This document shows positions 1-9,160 of a stretch of DNA of 64,000 nucleotides, in pieces. The notes below the pieces were generated by a model. That model had not been told where the DNA came from. It made no database searches and was given only the letters and a program-made list of their open reading frames with translations. Position 1 is the first letter of the stretch; each line of letters opens with the position of its first letter. The position numbers and the translations under genes were made by a program. This DNA comes from Methylocystis sp. L43. Its GTDB lineage: Bacteria > Pseudomonadota > Alphaproteobacteria > Rhizobiales > Beijerinckiaceae. The DNA lies in contig NZ_JADNRA010000033.1 of the NCBI RefSeq assembly GCF_015709525.1, positions 182,681 through 246,680 of the forward strand. Direction: 5' to 3'.

Positions 1-1
1 C

Positions 2-700
2 GCCGGCGAGCAGCCGGTCGTCAAGGTCCGGTTCCCCGACGACTATGCGGCCAAGCAGCTCGCGGGCAAGGACGCCGAGTTCGACGTGACGGTCAAGGCC
101 GTTGCGGCGCCAAAGACGCTCGGACTCGACGAGGAGCTCGCCAAGAAATACGGCTTCGAGTCGCTCGAGGCGATGAAGACCGCCGTTCGCGGCAATCTTG
201 AAGCCGATTTCGACAAGGCGTCGCGCGAGAAGATGAAGCGCGCGCTCCTCGACGCGCTCGACAGACGCTATTCCTTTGAGCTGCCGGAGAGCCTTGTAGA
301 GCAGGAATTCGCCAATATCTGGGGCCAGCACGCGCAGGAAAGCCAGCGGGCAGGCCAACCCGTCGCCGAAGACGGCAAGACGGAGGAAGAGACCAAGGCC
401 GAGTTCCGCAAGATCGCCGAACGACGCGTGCGGTTGGGGCTGGTTCTGGCGGAGATCGGCAAAAGCGCCGACGTGAAGGTCGACGAAAAGGATCTGACCG
501 ACGCTTTGGTCGAGCGAGCGCGCATGTTCCCAGGCCAGGAGAAGGCCGTTTGGGACTATTACCGCAACAATGAGCAGGCCCTTGCCCAGCTCCGCGCCCC
601 GATCTACGAGGAGCGCGTCGTCGACCACCTCTCCAAGCTGATCAAGATCGCCGACAAGACCGTCTCCCGCGAAGAGCTGTTCAAGGAAGACGAGGAATAG
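2..700 (+). CDS. tig: Trigger factor, C-terminal part (5' end outside window)
   Basis: Ribosome-associated chaperone and peptidyl-prolyl isomerase that protects nascent chains at the exit tunnel. The open frame runs in from the left edge, so the N-terminal ribosome-binding domain is missing. What remains starts in the end of the FKBP-like PPIase domain (a segment reading LAGKDAEFDVTVKAV is characteristic). It then continues through the alpha-helical, charged C-terminal chaperone arms and ends in an acidic tail (KEDEE). It lies 207 bp upstream of clpP on the same strand, the classic tig-clpP order. Family assignment rests on these segments and the neighbourhood. Confidence 0.93.
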   Translation, partial: AGEQPVVKVRFPDDYAAKQLAGKDAEFDVTVKAVAAPKTLGLDEELAKKYGFESLEAMKTAVRGNLEADFDKASREKMKRALLDALDRRYSFELPESLVEQEFANIWGQHAQESQRAGQPVAEDGKTEEETKAEFRKIAERRVRLGLVLAEIGKSADVKVDEKDLTDALVERARMFPGQEKAVWDYYRNNEQALAQLRAPIYEERVVDHLSKLIKIADKTVSREELFKEDEE

Positions 701-907
701 TCGGTCGTCCGGCTGTCTTCCCCGCAGGCGACGGCGCATCGCGGGGGAATCCGGCATGGCGGGCTCATGCGCACGGCGCGCCGCGGAGATCGTGGCGTGA
801 CGGCCGCAATCGAGTCTTTGCGTCCGGCGCGGGCGCAGATATATGACGGGTCAAGAGTTCCCGGCGCAGGCGCATCAGCCTTCGCCGGACCACAGAGGCG
901 ATACGCG

Positions 908-1543
908 ATGCGCGACCCAATCGAAAACTACAGCCAATATCTCATCCCACAGGTGATCGAGAACACTTCCCGCGGCGAGCGCGGCTTCGACATCTATTCC
1001 CGCCTGCTGCGCGAGCGCATCATCTTCATCACCGGGCCGATCGAAGATCACATGGCGTCGGTCATCATCGCGCAGCTGCTGTTTCTGGAGTCCGAGAACC
1101 CGAAAAAGGAAATCTCGCTCTACATCAATTCGCCGGGCGGCGTGGTGACGTCCGGCCTCGCCATCTACGACACGATTCAGTTCATCAAGCCGAAGGTCTC
1201 GACGCTTTGCGTTGGGCAGGCGGCGTCGATGGGCTCGCTTCTGCTGGCCGCGGGCGCCGATGGCCTGCGTTATGCGCTCCCGAACGCGCGCGTCATGCTG
1301 CATCAGCCGTCCGGCGGCTTTCAGGGTCAGGCGTCGGACATCCAGCGCCACGCGGAAGACATTCTGAAAGTCAAAAAGCGCCTCAACGACATCTATGTCC
1401 GTCACACGGGCAAGGATTATGAGACGATCGAGCGCACGCTTGACCGCGATCATTTCATGTCGGCGGAAGAGGCGCGGCATTTTGGAATCGTCGACGCCGT
1501 TCAGGAGCGGCGGCCTGACGACGAGAGCGAGGCCAAGCGCTAA
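908..1543 (+). CDS. clpP: ATP-dependent Clp protease proteolytic subunit
   Basis: Serine peptidase that forms the tetradecameric barrel used with ClpX or ClpA. The 211-residue product has the catalytic triad in the usual places: Ser108 in GQAASMGS, His132 in VMLHQPSGG and Asp181 in [12 protein letters not shown]. The start MRDPIENY at 908 is preferred because it matches the usual alphaproteobacterial N-terminus and follows a purine-rich AGAGGCG. The reading frame is open upstream to 767, but that part looks non-coding. In many relatives clpX follows; here pccA follows instead. Confidence 0.95.
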   Translation: MRDPIENYSQYLIPQVIENTSRGERGFDIYSRLLRERIIFITGPIEDHMASVIIAQLLFLESENPKKEISLYINSPGGVVTSGLAIYDTIQFIKPKVSTLCVGQAASMGSLLLAAGADGLRYALPNARVMLHQPSGGFQGQASDIQRHAEDILKVKKRLNDIYVRHTGKDYETIERTLDRDHFMSAEEARHFGIVDAVQERRPDDESEAKR

Positions 1544-1617
1544 ACGCTGAAGGCGCCGGCCGCGTTTTCTGAGCGCCCGGCGCCAATTGCTTGAGGGATT
1601 GGGGCATCGGGGCGCGC

Positions 1618-3627
1618 ATGTTTCGTAAAATTCTAATCGCCAATCGCGGCGAGATCGCTTGTCGCATCATTAAGTCGGCGAAGCGTATGGGGCTGTCTAC
1701 CGTCGCCGTCTATTCCGACGCCGACGCCGACGCGCTGCATGTCGAAATGGCGGACGAAGCCGTCCGTCTCGGGCCGCCCCCCGCCGCCCAGTCTTATCTG
1801 CTGATTGATAAGATCGTCGCCGCCTGTAAGGAAACCGGCGCCGAGGCGGTGCATCCCGGCTATGGCTTTCTGTCCGAGCGCGCCGCCTTCGCCAATGCGC
1901 TCGCCGAGGCGAACATCGTTTTCATCGGCCCCAATATTCGCGCCATCGAGGCGATGGGCGACAAGATCGAGTCGAAGAAATTCGCCTCCGCCGCCAATGT
2001 CAGCGTCGTGCCTGGCTACCTTGGCGTCATCGAGAACGCCGAAGAGGCCATCACGATCGCCAGGGACATCGGCTATCCGGTGATGCTGAAAGCGTCGGCT
2101 GGCGGCGGCGGCAAGGGTATGCGCGTCGCTTTCACCGACGCCGAAGTGATCGAAGGCTTCACGCGCGCGCGTTCGGAGGCGGCGTCGTCCTTCGGCGACG
2201 ACCGCGTCTTCGTCGAGAAATTCATCGTCAATCCGCGCCACATCGAAATTCAGGTGCTCGGCGACAAGCATGGCAATGTCATCCACCTGAACGAGCGCGA
2301 ATGTTCCATTCAGCGCCGCAATCAAAAAGTGATCGAAGAAGCGCCGTCGCCGCTGCTGGACGAGAAGACTCGTCGCGAAATGGGCGCGCAGGCCATCGCG
2401 CTCGCCAAGGCCGTGAACTATGATTCGGCGGGCACGGTCGAATTCGTCGCCGGTCAGGACAAGAGCTTCTACTTCCTTGAAATGAACACGCGCCTGCAGG
2501 TCGAGCATCCTGTGACGGAGCTCATCACCGGCATCGATCTTGTCGAGCAGATGATCCGCGTCGCGGCGGGCGAGCCGCTGCAACTCAAGCAGGAAAACGT
2601 CAAGATCAACGGCTGGGCGGTCGAGAGCCGCATTTATGCCGAGGACCCCACGCGCAACTTCCTGCCTTCGGTGGGACGACTGGTCAAATACCGGCCGCCG
2701 GAAGAGAAGCGCGAAGGCGGCGTTACGGTGCGCAATGACACCGGCGTCACCGAAGGCCGCGAAATCTCGATCCACTATGATCCGATGATCGCCAAGCTGG
2801 TGACGCATGCGCCGGACCGCCTTCGCGCGATCGTGGCGCAGGCCGACGCGCTCGACCGCTTCGTGATCGACGGAATCCGCCACAACATTCCGTTTCTGTC
2901 GTCGCTCATGCAGAGCCCGCGCTGGCGTTCGGGCAATCTCTCGACGGGCTTTATCAGTGAAGAATATCCGGAAGGATTTTCGTCGCCCGAGCCTCGCGGA
3001 GATCTGGCGCACACGCTTGCCGCGATCGCGACGCTCATGGACCACATCGGCAATGAGCGCAAACGCAAGATCTCCGGGCAGCTGCGCGGCGGACGGCCGG
3101 TGGAATTCGAGCGCGAACGCGTGTGCATGCTCGGCGAGCAGAGATTCGACGTCTGCGTCGAGGCGCAGGGCGAAGCGCTGATCGTGCGTTTCGCCGAGGG
3201 CGATCAGCGCGCCCATCGCGTTTCGACCCAGTGGCGTCCGGGCGAACTCGTGCTCGAAGGCGATGTCGACGGCCGCACGGTCTATGTGCAGGCGCGGCCC
3301 GTCCTCAACGGCTATGGGCTGTCGCATCAGGGTGTCGACGTCACGGCGCGCGTCTACACCAAGCGCGAGGCGGAACTTGTCGCCTTCATGCCGAAGAAAA
3401 AGGACGCCGGCGCCTCCAAGCATCTGTTGTGTCCGATGCCCGGTCTGGTGAAGACCGTCGACGTGACCGAAGGTCAGGAGGTCAAGGCCGGGGAAGCCTT
3501 GTGCATGGTCGAAGCCATGAAGATGGAGAACGTGCTGCGCGCCGAGCGCGACGTGACTGTCAAGAAGATCCTGGCGAAGGCCGGCGACAGTCTTGCTGTC
3601 GACGCCGTGATCATGGAGTTCGCCTAA
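1618..3627 (+). CDS. pccA: Propionyl-CoA carboxylase alpha subunit (biotin carboxylase + BCCP)
   Basis: Carboxylates enzyme-bound biotin with ATP and bicarbonate, then passes CO2 to the beta subunit to make methylmalonyl-CoA. The 669-residue protein begins MFRKILIANRGEIACRI. It has the ATP-grasp glycine loop (KASAGGGGKGMR), the biotin carboxylase signature EMNTRLQVEHPVTE, a middle linker domain and a C-terminal biotinyl domain with EAMKMEN (Lys near 635). The ATG at 1618 is chosen because the family starts there. The beta subunit gene is not in the window. In serine-cycle methanotrophs this step belongs to the ethylmalonyl-CoA pathway, which regenerates glyoxylate; that role is inferred. Confidence 0.93.
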   Translation: MFRKILIANRGEIACRIIKSAKRMGLSTVAVYSDADADALHVEMADEAVRLGPPPAAQSYLLIDKIVAACKETGAEAVHPGYGFLSERAAFANALAEANIVFIGPNIRAIEAMGDKIESKKFASAANVSVVPGYLGVIENAEEAITIARDIGYPVMLKASAGGGGKGMRVAFTDAEVIEGFTRARSEAASSFGDDRVFVEKFIVNPRHIEIQVLGDKHGNVIHLNERECSIQRRNQKVIEEAPSPLLDEKTRREMGAQAIALAKAVNYDSAGTVEFVAGQDKSFYFLEMNTRLQVEHPVTELITGIDLVEQMIRVAAGEPLQLKQENVKINGWAVESRIYAEDPTRNFLPSVGRLVKYRPPEEKREGGVTVRNDTGVTEGREISIHYDPMIAKLVTHAPDRLRAIVAQADALDRFVIDGIRHNIPFLSSLMQSPRWRSGNLSTGFISEEYPEGFSSPEPRGDLAHTLAAIATLMDHIGNERKRKISGQLRGGRPVEFERERVCMLGEQRFDVCVEAQGEALIVRFAEGDQRAHRVSTQWRPGELVLEGDVDGRTVYVQARPVLNGYGLSHQGVDVTARVYTKREAELVAFMPKKKDAGASKHLLCPMPGLVKTVDVTEGQEVKAGEALCMVEAMKMENVLRAERDVTVKKILAKAGDSLAVDAVIMEFA

Positions 3628-3649
3628 GGCGTCGCGCGCTGACGGCGCG

Positions 3650-4393
3650 CTATAGGTTGAGGAACATGCTCACCGAGAGAATGTGGTTGATCCGGTGATC
3701 GAACTTCTGCTCGCGCCGCGAGACGACGCGCGATTGGATGAGCTGGTTCATGTAGCCGACCTCCACGCGCGCCTTCTCGCTGAAACTGTAGCCGAGGCCG
3801 GCGAAGCCGCGATTTTGATCGAAGCCGAACCGCGTTGATGGCGTCGTTGAATTCAGCCGCACAAACACCTCATCCCAAAGCACGAGACTCAAGGGGGCAT
3901 TTTCCCAGAGCGGATGCGAAAAGCGCACGAATTGGCGGAGGCGCCATTCGACGGGGTTCACGTTCTGAATGAAGCGCTGCTCAAGGCGCGTGCGGCTCGT
4001 CATGTCGCCGAACGTCGCTTTATCGGTCAGCAGGACCTGTTGCCAGATCCGATTTTCATGTTGCGTTTTGGCGTCTTGCGGAAAGGTCGCGATATGCGCG
4101 TAGCCGAGCCACAGGCTGACCTTGTCGGATAGCGCATAGCCGACGCCGGCGCGGCCGAGCGCCTGATCGGCGGTGGCGCCATCGTTCCGAAAGCGCCCCT
4201 GGCTTTCCAACCACAGCCGCCATTTTTCCAGACTCGGATCAATCGAGCCGAGCTTGGCGATGGTCGTGACGTTTTCCCAGATCCTGAAATCTTCGTCGAC
4301 GGCCGCCGCTGGGCCGGCCGTCGCGAAAATTCCGAGCAACGACCCGCCGCAAGCGGCGAGCCGCCTCGTTCTGTGAATTGTCGCCGCTGACAC
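3650..4393 (-). CDS. DUF2490 family outer-membrane-type protein
   Basis: Predicted exported protein of about 247 residues with an N-terminal signal peptide (hydrophobic stretch ending GPAAA, mature VDEDFRIW). The mature part is rich in alternating aromatic and polar residues, as in beta-barrel proteins, and ends in a hydrophobic residue after SVSMFLNL, like an outer-membrane insertion signal. The ENVTT...LE.WRLWLESQGRF...ARAGVGY pattern matches DUF2490. The start is GTG, preceded by GGAG. It is convergent with pccA and downstream of the SulP gene on the same strand. Function unknown. Confidence 0.75.
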   Translation of the reverse strand: MSAATIHRTRRLAACGGSLLGIFATAGPAAAVDEDFRIWENVTTIAKLGSIDPSLEKWRLWLESQGRFRNDGATADQALGRAGVGYALSDKVSLWLGYAHIATFPQDAKTQHENRIWQQVLLTDKATFGDMTSRTRLEQRFIQNVNPVEWRLRQFVRFSHPLWENAPLSLVLWDEVFVRLNSTTPSTRFGFDQNRGFAGLGYSFSEKARVEVGYMNQLIQSRVVSRREQKFDHRINHILSVSMFLNL

Positions 4394-4471
4394 TGCCGTC
4401 TCCGTGGAAATCGAGCACCCAGCGCATTGGAGCGACTCCTCTCACGCCAGTCAAACCACAGAGATGGTAGA

Positions 4472-6037
4472 TCAGGCCGCGACCGATGTTGGCGCGGGAC
4501 GCGCCCGCTCCCGGAAAAGGCCGTGCAGCGCATCCCAATCGAGCACCAGTTCGCCGCCGTCGCTGCGGAGTTGCTCGTCCCAGCTCGCGAGCAGATCGAG
4601 ACAGGCATGATCGATATACGTCAGCTCGTTGAGATGCACATGGAGACGCGCGCCCCGCGGCAGGGCTTCGAAAGCGGCGGCGAGTTGCGGCAGCCGTATG
4701 AAAGTCGCGGCGCCCTCCAGGTGGATCACGGTCATGCCGTTGATCTGCTCCCTGCGGATGTTGAGATGCGAGAACCTGTAGAGCAAGCGCGCGACCGCCA
4801 GACCGACGCCAACCGCAATGCCGGTCAATACGTCGGTCGCGACCACCGTCGCGAACGTCGCCGCGTAGATGCCGGTCTCGATACGGTCCTGACCCCAGAG
4901 AAATCGCGCGAATCCGAGATTGATCAGATTGATCCCCGCGTAGACCAGCACTGCCGCGAGGCTCGCCACGGGGATGATGCGGAGCACGTCGGGCGCGAGG
5001 GTGATGAATAGCAGAATCCACAGGCCGTGCAGCACGGTCGAGAGTCTCGTGCGTCCCCCCGCCGTGACATTGGCCGAACTGCGCACGATGACGCCCGATA
5101 TGGGCAGCACGCCAAGAACGCCGCAAAGGAAATTGCCAACGCCCTGCGCCACCAGTTCCCTGTTGTAGCGGGTTCGCGGCGTCCGTCGCTGCATCGCGTC
5201 GACGGCGGTCGCCGTCAAAAGCGATTCCGCGCTCGAAACGAACGCGAGCGACAACGCCGCCGCCCACAGCGCGCCCTCGCCGATCCTGCCAAGGGTGTGA
5301 GTTGTCGGCAAATTCACCGCAGCCAAAAGATCGTCCGGCGCCGGGACATATTTAATGTCCAGGGCGAAGAACGCCGCGGCCGCCGTCGCCAGGCCTACGC
5401 CGACGAGCGGGGCGGGGAGAAAGGACAGCCATCTCGGCGCAAAGCGGCGCCACAAAAGAATAGAGGTGACCGTGAGCAGTCCGATCACGGCGGCGGATTG
5501 GTGCGCCTCCATCGTCACGCCCTTCCAAACGGCAAGCGGCAACGACCAGAGATTGATGACGCCGCCAAACTCCTGTCCCGTCCCGGGCGGCGTATCGTCG
5601 ACCATCACGTGAAATTGCGACGCGAAAATCAGCAAGCCGATTCCGGCGAGCATGCCCTGAATCAGCGCGGGCGCGACCGCCCGGAACACCGGTCCGAAGC
5701 GCAGGGCGCCGGCCGCAATCTGAATCAGGCCCGACATTATCACGATGAGCCCGAAGACTTCGAAGCCGAGATCCTTAATGAACACGGCGGCCATCACGGC
5801 CGCGCCATTCGCCGCGCCGCTCACTTGCAGGGGACAGCCCGAAAGCATGCCGACAACGATGCCGCCAATGACGCCGCTGATGAGGCCGACGGCGGCGGCG
5901 TTTTCGAAGGGAAAGCCTGCGACGAGCGCGAGACCCATCGACAAGGGAAGGGCGACGAGCAGCACGACGATGGAAGCGAAGACGTCGTCTTTGATCACCG
6001 AAAGGCGAGAAGGCGCGACATCAACTTCTAAAGACAT
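4472..6037 (-). CDS. SulP family anion permease with C-terminal STAS-like domain (candidate bicarbonate transporter)
   Basis: Integral membrane protein of 521 residues. The first 390 or so form the hydrophobic SulP core, with glycine-rich segments such as GLISGVIGGIVVGMLSG and the QVSGAANGAA motif of the substrate site. The last 100 residues resemble a STAS domain (LNELTYIDHACLDLL). The ATG at 6037 is chosen because AAGGATG sits just upstream; a longer frame exists to 6085 but would overlap the preceding gene. It is 44 bp downstream of a carbonic anhydrase gene, an arrangement seen with SulP proteins that carry bicarbonate. The substrate could also be sulfate or another anion. Confidence 0.85.
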   Translation of the reverse strand: MSLEVDVAPSRLSVIKDDVFASIVVLLVALPLSMGLALVAGFPFENAAAVGLISGVIGGIVVGMLSGCPLQVSGAANGAAVMAAVFIKDLGFEVFGLIVIMSGLIQIAAGALRFGPVFRAVAPALIQGMLAGIGLLIFASQFHVMVDDTPPGTGQEFGGVINLWSLPLAVWKGVTMEAHQSAAVIGLLTVTSILLWRRFAPRWLSFLPAPLVGVGLATAAAAFFALDIKYVPAPDDLLAAVNLPTTHTLGRIGEGALWAAALSLAFVSSAESLLTATAVDAMQRRTPRTRYNRELVAQGVGNFLCGVLGVLPISGVIVRSSANVTAGGRTRLSTVLHGLWILLFITLAPDVLRIIPVASLAAVLVYAGINLINLGFARFLWGQDRIETGIYAATFATVVATDVLTGIAVGVGLAVARLLYRFSHLNIRREQINGMTVIHLEGAATFIRLPQLAAAFEALPRGARLHVHLNELTYIDHACLDLLASWDEQLRSDGGELVLDWDALHGLFRERARPAPTSVAA

Positions 6038-6081
6038 TTTCGCATCCTTTAATGGTTCAGGTTCGCGGAAGCGGCGCGAGG

Positions 6082-6750
6082 TCAAACCTCGACGCTGACG
6101 CGTTCTCTCTCTTCACGCGCAGGCATTTCCGACGGCGTCGGCGCGAGCGCGAATTGGCGCGTCGCGGGGTCATAAACAAAGACTTCGCCGGTCTCGATCT
6201 TGTAGACCCAGCCATGCAGCCTGAGTTTGTCTTGAGCGAGGGCGGAGGCGACGACAGGATGCGTGCGCAGGTTTTCGAGTTGCGCGAGCACATTCTCCTG
6301 GATGGCGACATTGAGCTGTTCTGCCCCGGTTCTGTCCGCGTATTTTTCGTGCATGATGCGCCGTGTCGCTTCGGCGTGCGACAGCCAGTCGCTCAGTGCG
6401 GGAAAGGCTGTGGCCGGCGGCGGATCGAGCAGGCCTTTCATCGCCCCGCAATGCGAGTGGCCGCAGACGATGATGTCCTTGACGCCAAGGCCAGCGATCG
6501 CGAATTCGATGGTCGCCGCTTCGCCGCCCCGCACGGCGCCGTAGGGCGGCACGAGATTGCCGGCGTTGCGCAGGATAAAAAGGTCTCCAGGCGCCGACTG
6601 GGTGAGCAGGCACGGGTCGATACGCGAATCGGCGCAGGTGATGAACAGCGTTTCCGGCGCCTGGCCTTGGGCCAGGCGTTCGAACAATTCGCGCTGGCTA
6701 CCGAACACCTGCGACTGGAAGTGGTGTAGGCCTTCGATTAACCGCTGCAC
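6082..6750 (-). CDS. Beta-class carbonic anhydrase
   Basis: Zinc enzyme that interconverts CO2 and bicarbonate. The product has 222 residues. Zn ligands are Cys39 (in TCADSR), His98 and Cys101 (in CGHSHCG), and the catalytic Asp41-Arg43 pair is present, so the enzyme should be active. It starts with GTG at 6750 behind a clean AGGAG. It precedes the SulP permease in the same direction, suggesting a bicarbonate-supply unit. Bicarbonate is consumed by PEP carboxylase in the serine cycle and by propionyl-CoA carboxylase, encoded nearby. Confidence 0.93.
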   Translation of the reverse strand: MQRLIEGLHHFQSQVFGSQRELFERLAQGQAPETLFITCADSRIDPCLLTQSAPGDLFILRNAGNLVPPYGAVRGGEAATIEFAIAGLGVKDIIVCGHSHCGAMKGLLDPPPATAFPALSDWLSHAEATRRIMHEKYADRTGAEQLNVAIQENVLAQLENLRTHPVVASALAQDKLRLHGWVYKIETGEVFVYDPATRQFALAPTPSEMPAREERERVSVEV

Positions 6751-6842
6751 CTTGAACTCCTATTGTTTATGGGTGAGACCGCGCCGGTGAAGTCGCGCTC
6801 CAAACGCAAGAAAACAGCTTGAGCGTCTCTTTGGCGGTCGCG

Positions 6843-7070
6843 TCATTTCAGGTCGCCGATTCTTTCATCCGCCTGCTCCGATGCGCCCACGTCGTTGGCC
6901 GCCGGCGATCGGCAATCCGCATCTGCGTTGCGCTTGCGCAATTGGCTAAAAAGGTCGCAGAGCAGGCAGTGTCCAGGAGCGCCGTCGATGAATTCGCGCC
7001 CAGTGGCGAATCCGGGCGACGCCAGCGCACCGGCCAAGGCCAGCGCGATGAGTGCGGAGCGATGCGCCAT
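6843..7070 (-). CDS. Small secreted protein with Cys-x2-Cys
   Basis: A 75-residue product preceded by a near-perfect AAGGAGGA ribosome binding site, which argues that it is real. It begins with a textbook signal peptide (MAHRSALIALALAGALASPGFA). The mature peptide has a CLLC pair and a third Cys, then a hydrophilic tail. It is 92 bp upstream of the carbonic anhydrase on the same strand and divergent from the LysR gene, so it may be co-transcribed with the bicarbonate module. I recognise no family. Confidence 0.6.
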   Translation of the reverse strand: MAHRSALIALALAGALASPGFATGREFIDGAPGHCLLCDLFSQLRKRNADADCRSPAANDVGASEQADERIGDLK

Positions 7071-7134
7071 TGCCTGTCCTCCTTTTTGTCGAGCGCCGCC
7101 GCGACGCTAACGTCATCCAAAATGGCGCAGGGGC

Positions 7135-7161
7135 TTGAGATTGAAAATAAGGATATATAAA
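7135..7161 (+). promoter_or_regulatory. Candidate promoter of the LysR gene
   Basis: An unusually AT-rich stretch lies in the divergent gap. TTGAGA at 7135-7140 and TATAAA at 7156-7161 are separated by 15 bp, about 30 bp before the ATG at 7191. LysR regulators often repress themselves from such a divergent region and activate the opposite gene. The spacing is short, so this is tentative. Confidence 0.35.
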
Positions 7162-7190
7162 TTAGTTACATCGATAAAAGCTATGGAACC

Positions 7191-8087
7191 ATGGAACGTC
7201 TCAATTATCAGCATCTGTTCTACTTCTGGAACGTCGCCCGGGAGGGCGGCGTCACCCGCGCGAGCGAAAAGCTCGGATTGGCGCAGCCGACGATCAGCGG
7301 CCAGATCGCGGTTCTGGAGGAGTCGATCGGCGCGCAGCTCTTCCGCAAGGAAGGCCGCAATCTCGTGATGACCGAAACCGGACGCACCGTGTTCAACTAC
7401 GCCGACGAGATATTCTCGATCGGTCGCGAACTCGGCAGCGCCTTAAAGAACCGCGCCGGGGCGGTCAGCGTCAGGCTGAGCGTCGGCGTCTCCAACGCCC
7501 TGCCGAAACTCGTCGTCTATCGTCTGCTCGAACCTGCTCTTTCCGCGAGTAATCCGTTTCAAGTCATCTGTCATGAGGATAAGACGGAGCGACTTCTTGC
7601 CGAATTGCCGGTGCATGGAGTCGATCTTGTGTTTTCAGACTGGCCGGCGACAGGCGCCGCGGATGCGCGCATCTACAATCATCCGATCGGCGAATGCGGC
7701 GTGGCGGCCTTCGCAGTCCCGCAATTGCAGGAGCGCTATCGGAAGAATTTCCCGCGTTGCCTCGACGACGCGCCGCTTCTGCTGCCGACGACCAATACCG
7801 CGTTGCGCCGTTCGCTCGATCAATGGCTGGACGCCAACAGGCTCTTTCCAAAAGTGGTTGCGGAAGTCGAAGACAGCGCCTTGCTCAAAACTTTCGGCGC
7901 CGCTGGCGCCGGCGTCTTCATGGCGCCGACGGCGGTCCGCCCCCAGGTCGAGGAACAATATGGCGTCAAATATATCGCCACGCTCGACGGCGTCAGCGAA
8001 CGATTCTATGCGATCACCGCGCAAAGAAAAATCAAGCATGCGGGCGTCGCAGCCATTCTCGAGAGCGCGCGGGGCTGGCTTATCTAA
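7191..8087 (+). CDS. LysR-family transcriptional regulator, NhaR-like
   Basis: A 298-residue regulator. The N-terminal winged helix (residues 1-65: LNYQHLFYFWNVAREGGVTRASEKLGLAQPTIS, then LEESIGAQLF) is closest in wording to NhaR, the Na+-responsive activator. The C-terminal part is an effector-binding domain (VRLSVGVSNALPKLVVYRLLEPAL). Two ATGs lie 8 bp apart at 7183 and 7191; only the second is in frame. It is divergent from the small secreted protein, carbonic anhydrase and SulP genes, its most likely targets. A Na+/H+ antiporter lies 1.7 kb downstream beyond purEK and is a second candidate. Confidence 0.88.
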   Translation: MERLNYQHLFYFWNVAREGGVTRASEKLGLAQPTISGQIAVLEESIGAQLFRKEGRNLVMTETGRTVFNYADEIFSIGRELGSALKNRAGAVSVRLSVGVSNALPKLVVYRLLEPALSASNPFQVICHEDKTERLLAELPVHGVDLVFSDWPATGAADARIYNHPIGECGVAAFAVPQLQERYRKNFPRCLDDAPLLLPTTNTALRRSLDQWLDANRLFPKVVAEVEDSALLKTFGAAGAGVFMAPTAVRPQVEEQYGVKYIATLDGVSERFYAITAQRKIKHAGVAAILESARGWLI

Positions 8088-9160
8088 TCGTTGAACACGC
8101 GCGTCACGTGCCCCATTTTGCGGCCCGCGCGCGTCTCTTTTTTTCCGTAAAGATGCAGACATGCGCCGTCTTCGCGCGCCAGCTCCGGCCATGCGTCGAC
8201 GTCCTCGCCAATCAGATTGCGCATCTCGACGCGACGACCGTGCCGGCGCGTGGCGCCGAGCGGCCAGCCGGCGACCGCGCGCATATGCTGCTCGAATTGC
8301 GAAGTCAGCGCGCCGTCGAGCGTCCAATGTCCGGAGTTGTGCACGCGCGGCGCAATTTCATTCACGATCAAGGTTTCGCGGCCGCCATCGTCGACGACGA
8401 ACAGCTCGACCGCGATCACGCCGACGTAATCGGCGGCCTCGGCGAGGCGCCGGGCGATGTCGATCGCCTGTGTCGCCGTTTCGTCGGCGATCTCGGCGGG
8501 CGCCAGGGTCCTCGCCAGAATGTGATGCTCGTGCAGGTTTTCGGAAACGTCATAGGCGCGAAATTCGCCGTGCAGTCCACGCGCGGCGACAACCGACACT
8601 TCTTTCTCGAAAGGCACGACGCTTTCCAGAATGCATGCCGCGCCGCCAAGCGTGCGGAAGGCGACTGCGAGGTCGCCGCCATCACGCAACTGAGTCTGAC
8701 CTTTGCCGTCGTAGCCAAGGCGCCGCGTCTTCAGGATCGAGTTGCGGCCGAGCTGCGCGACGGCGCGCGCAAGCGCGCCCGCGTTGTCGACTGCGACGAA
8801 ATCGGCCGTGGCGATCCCGAGACTTTGCACGAACTGCTTCTCGATGAGCCTGTCCTGGGTCAGGGCCAGCGCCCTGGGATTAGGGCGCACCGGCCGATGC
8901 GCCTCGAGCACTTGCGCCGTGCGGGCGGGCACGTTCTCGAATTCGTACGTCACGACGTCGACAGATTCGGCGAAGGCGGCGAGAGCGGCTTCGTCGTTAA
9001 AGCCGGCTTGCGTGCGGGCGGCGCACACCTCGAAGGCCGGGTCGTCGGACACGGGGGAGAAGACATGCGTCCTCAGGCCGAGCCGCGCGCCCGCCAGCGC
9101 CAGCATGCGTGCGAGCTGGCCGCCGCCAAGAACGCCTATCGTCGCGCCCGGCGCGAGCAT
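8084..9160 (-). CDS. purK: N5-carboxyaminoimidazole ribonucleotide synthase
   Basis: ATP-grasp enzyme that makes N5-CAIR from AIR, ATP and bicarbonate in purine synthesis. The 358-residue protein starts LAPGATIGVLGGGQLARML and has the RRLGYDGKGQ and NEIAPRVHNSGHWT signatures. The ATG at 9160 shares one base with the purE stop codon (TGATG), so the two are translationally coupled. The frame stays open far upstream across purE and the antiporter gene, but that is a high-GC artefact. Its 3' end overlaps the LysR gene end by 4 bp in convergent orientation. Confidence 0.95.
   Translation of the reverse strand: MLAPGATIGVLGGGQLARMLALAGARLGLRTHVFSPVSDDPAFEVCAARTQAGFNDEAALAAFAESVDVVTYEFENVPARTAQVLEAHRPVRPNPRALALTQDRLIEKQFVQSLGIATADFVAVDNAGALARAVAQLGRNSILKTRRLGYDGKGQTQLRDGGDLAVAFRTLGGAACILESVVPFEKEVSVVAARGLHGEFRAYDVSENLHEHHILARTLAPAEIADETATQAIDIARRLAEAADYVGVIAVELFVVDDGGRETLIVNEIAPRVHNSGHWTLDGALTSQFEQHMRAVAGWPLGATRRHGRRVEMRNLIGEDVDAWPELAREDGACLHLYGKKETRAGRKMGHVTRVFND

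Noticed and set aside
718..752. Terminator after tig
   Set aside because: TTCCCCGC can pair with GCGGGGGAA but the loop is long and there is no T-run; too weak to call.
1633..3423. 596-codon minus-strand frame opposite pccA
   Set aside because: Shadow of pccA caused by GC3 bias; low-complexity His/Arg/Asp composition.
4427..6031. Long plus-strand frames opposite the SulP gene
   Set aside because: Arg/Gln-rich shadows of a clear membrane transporter.
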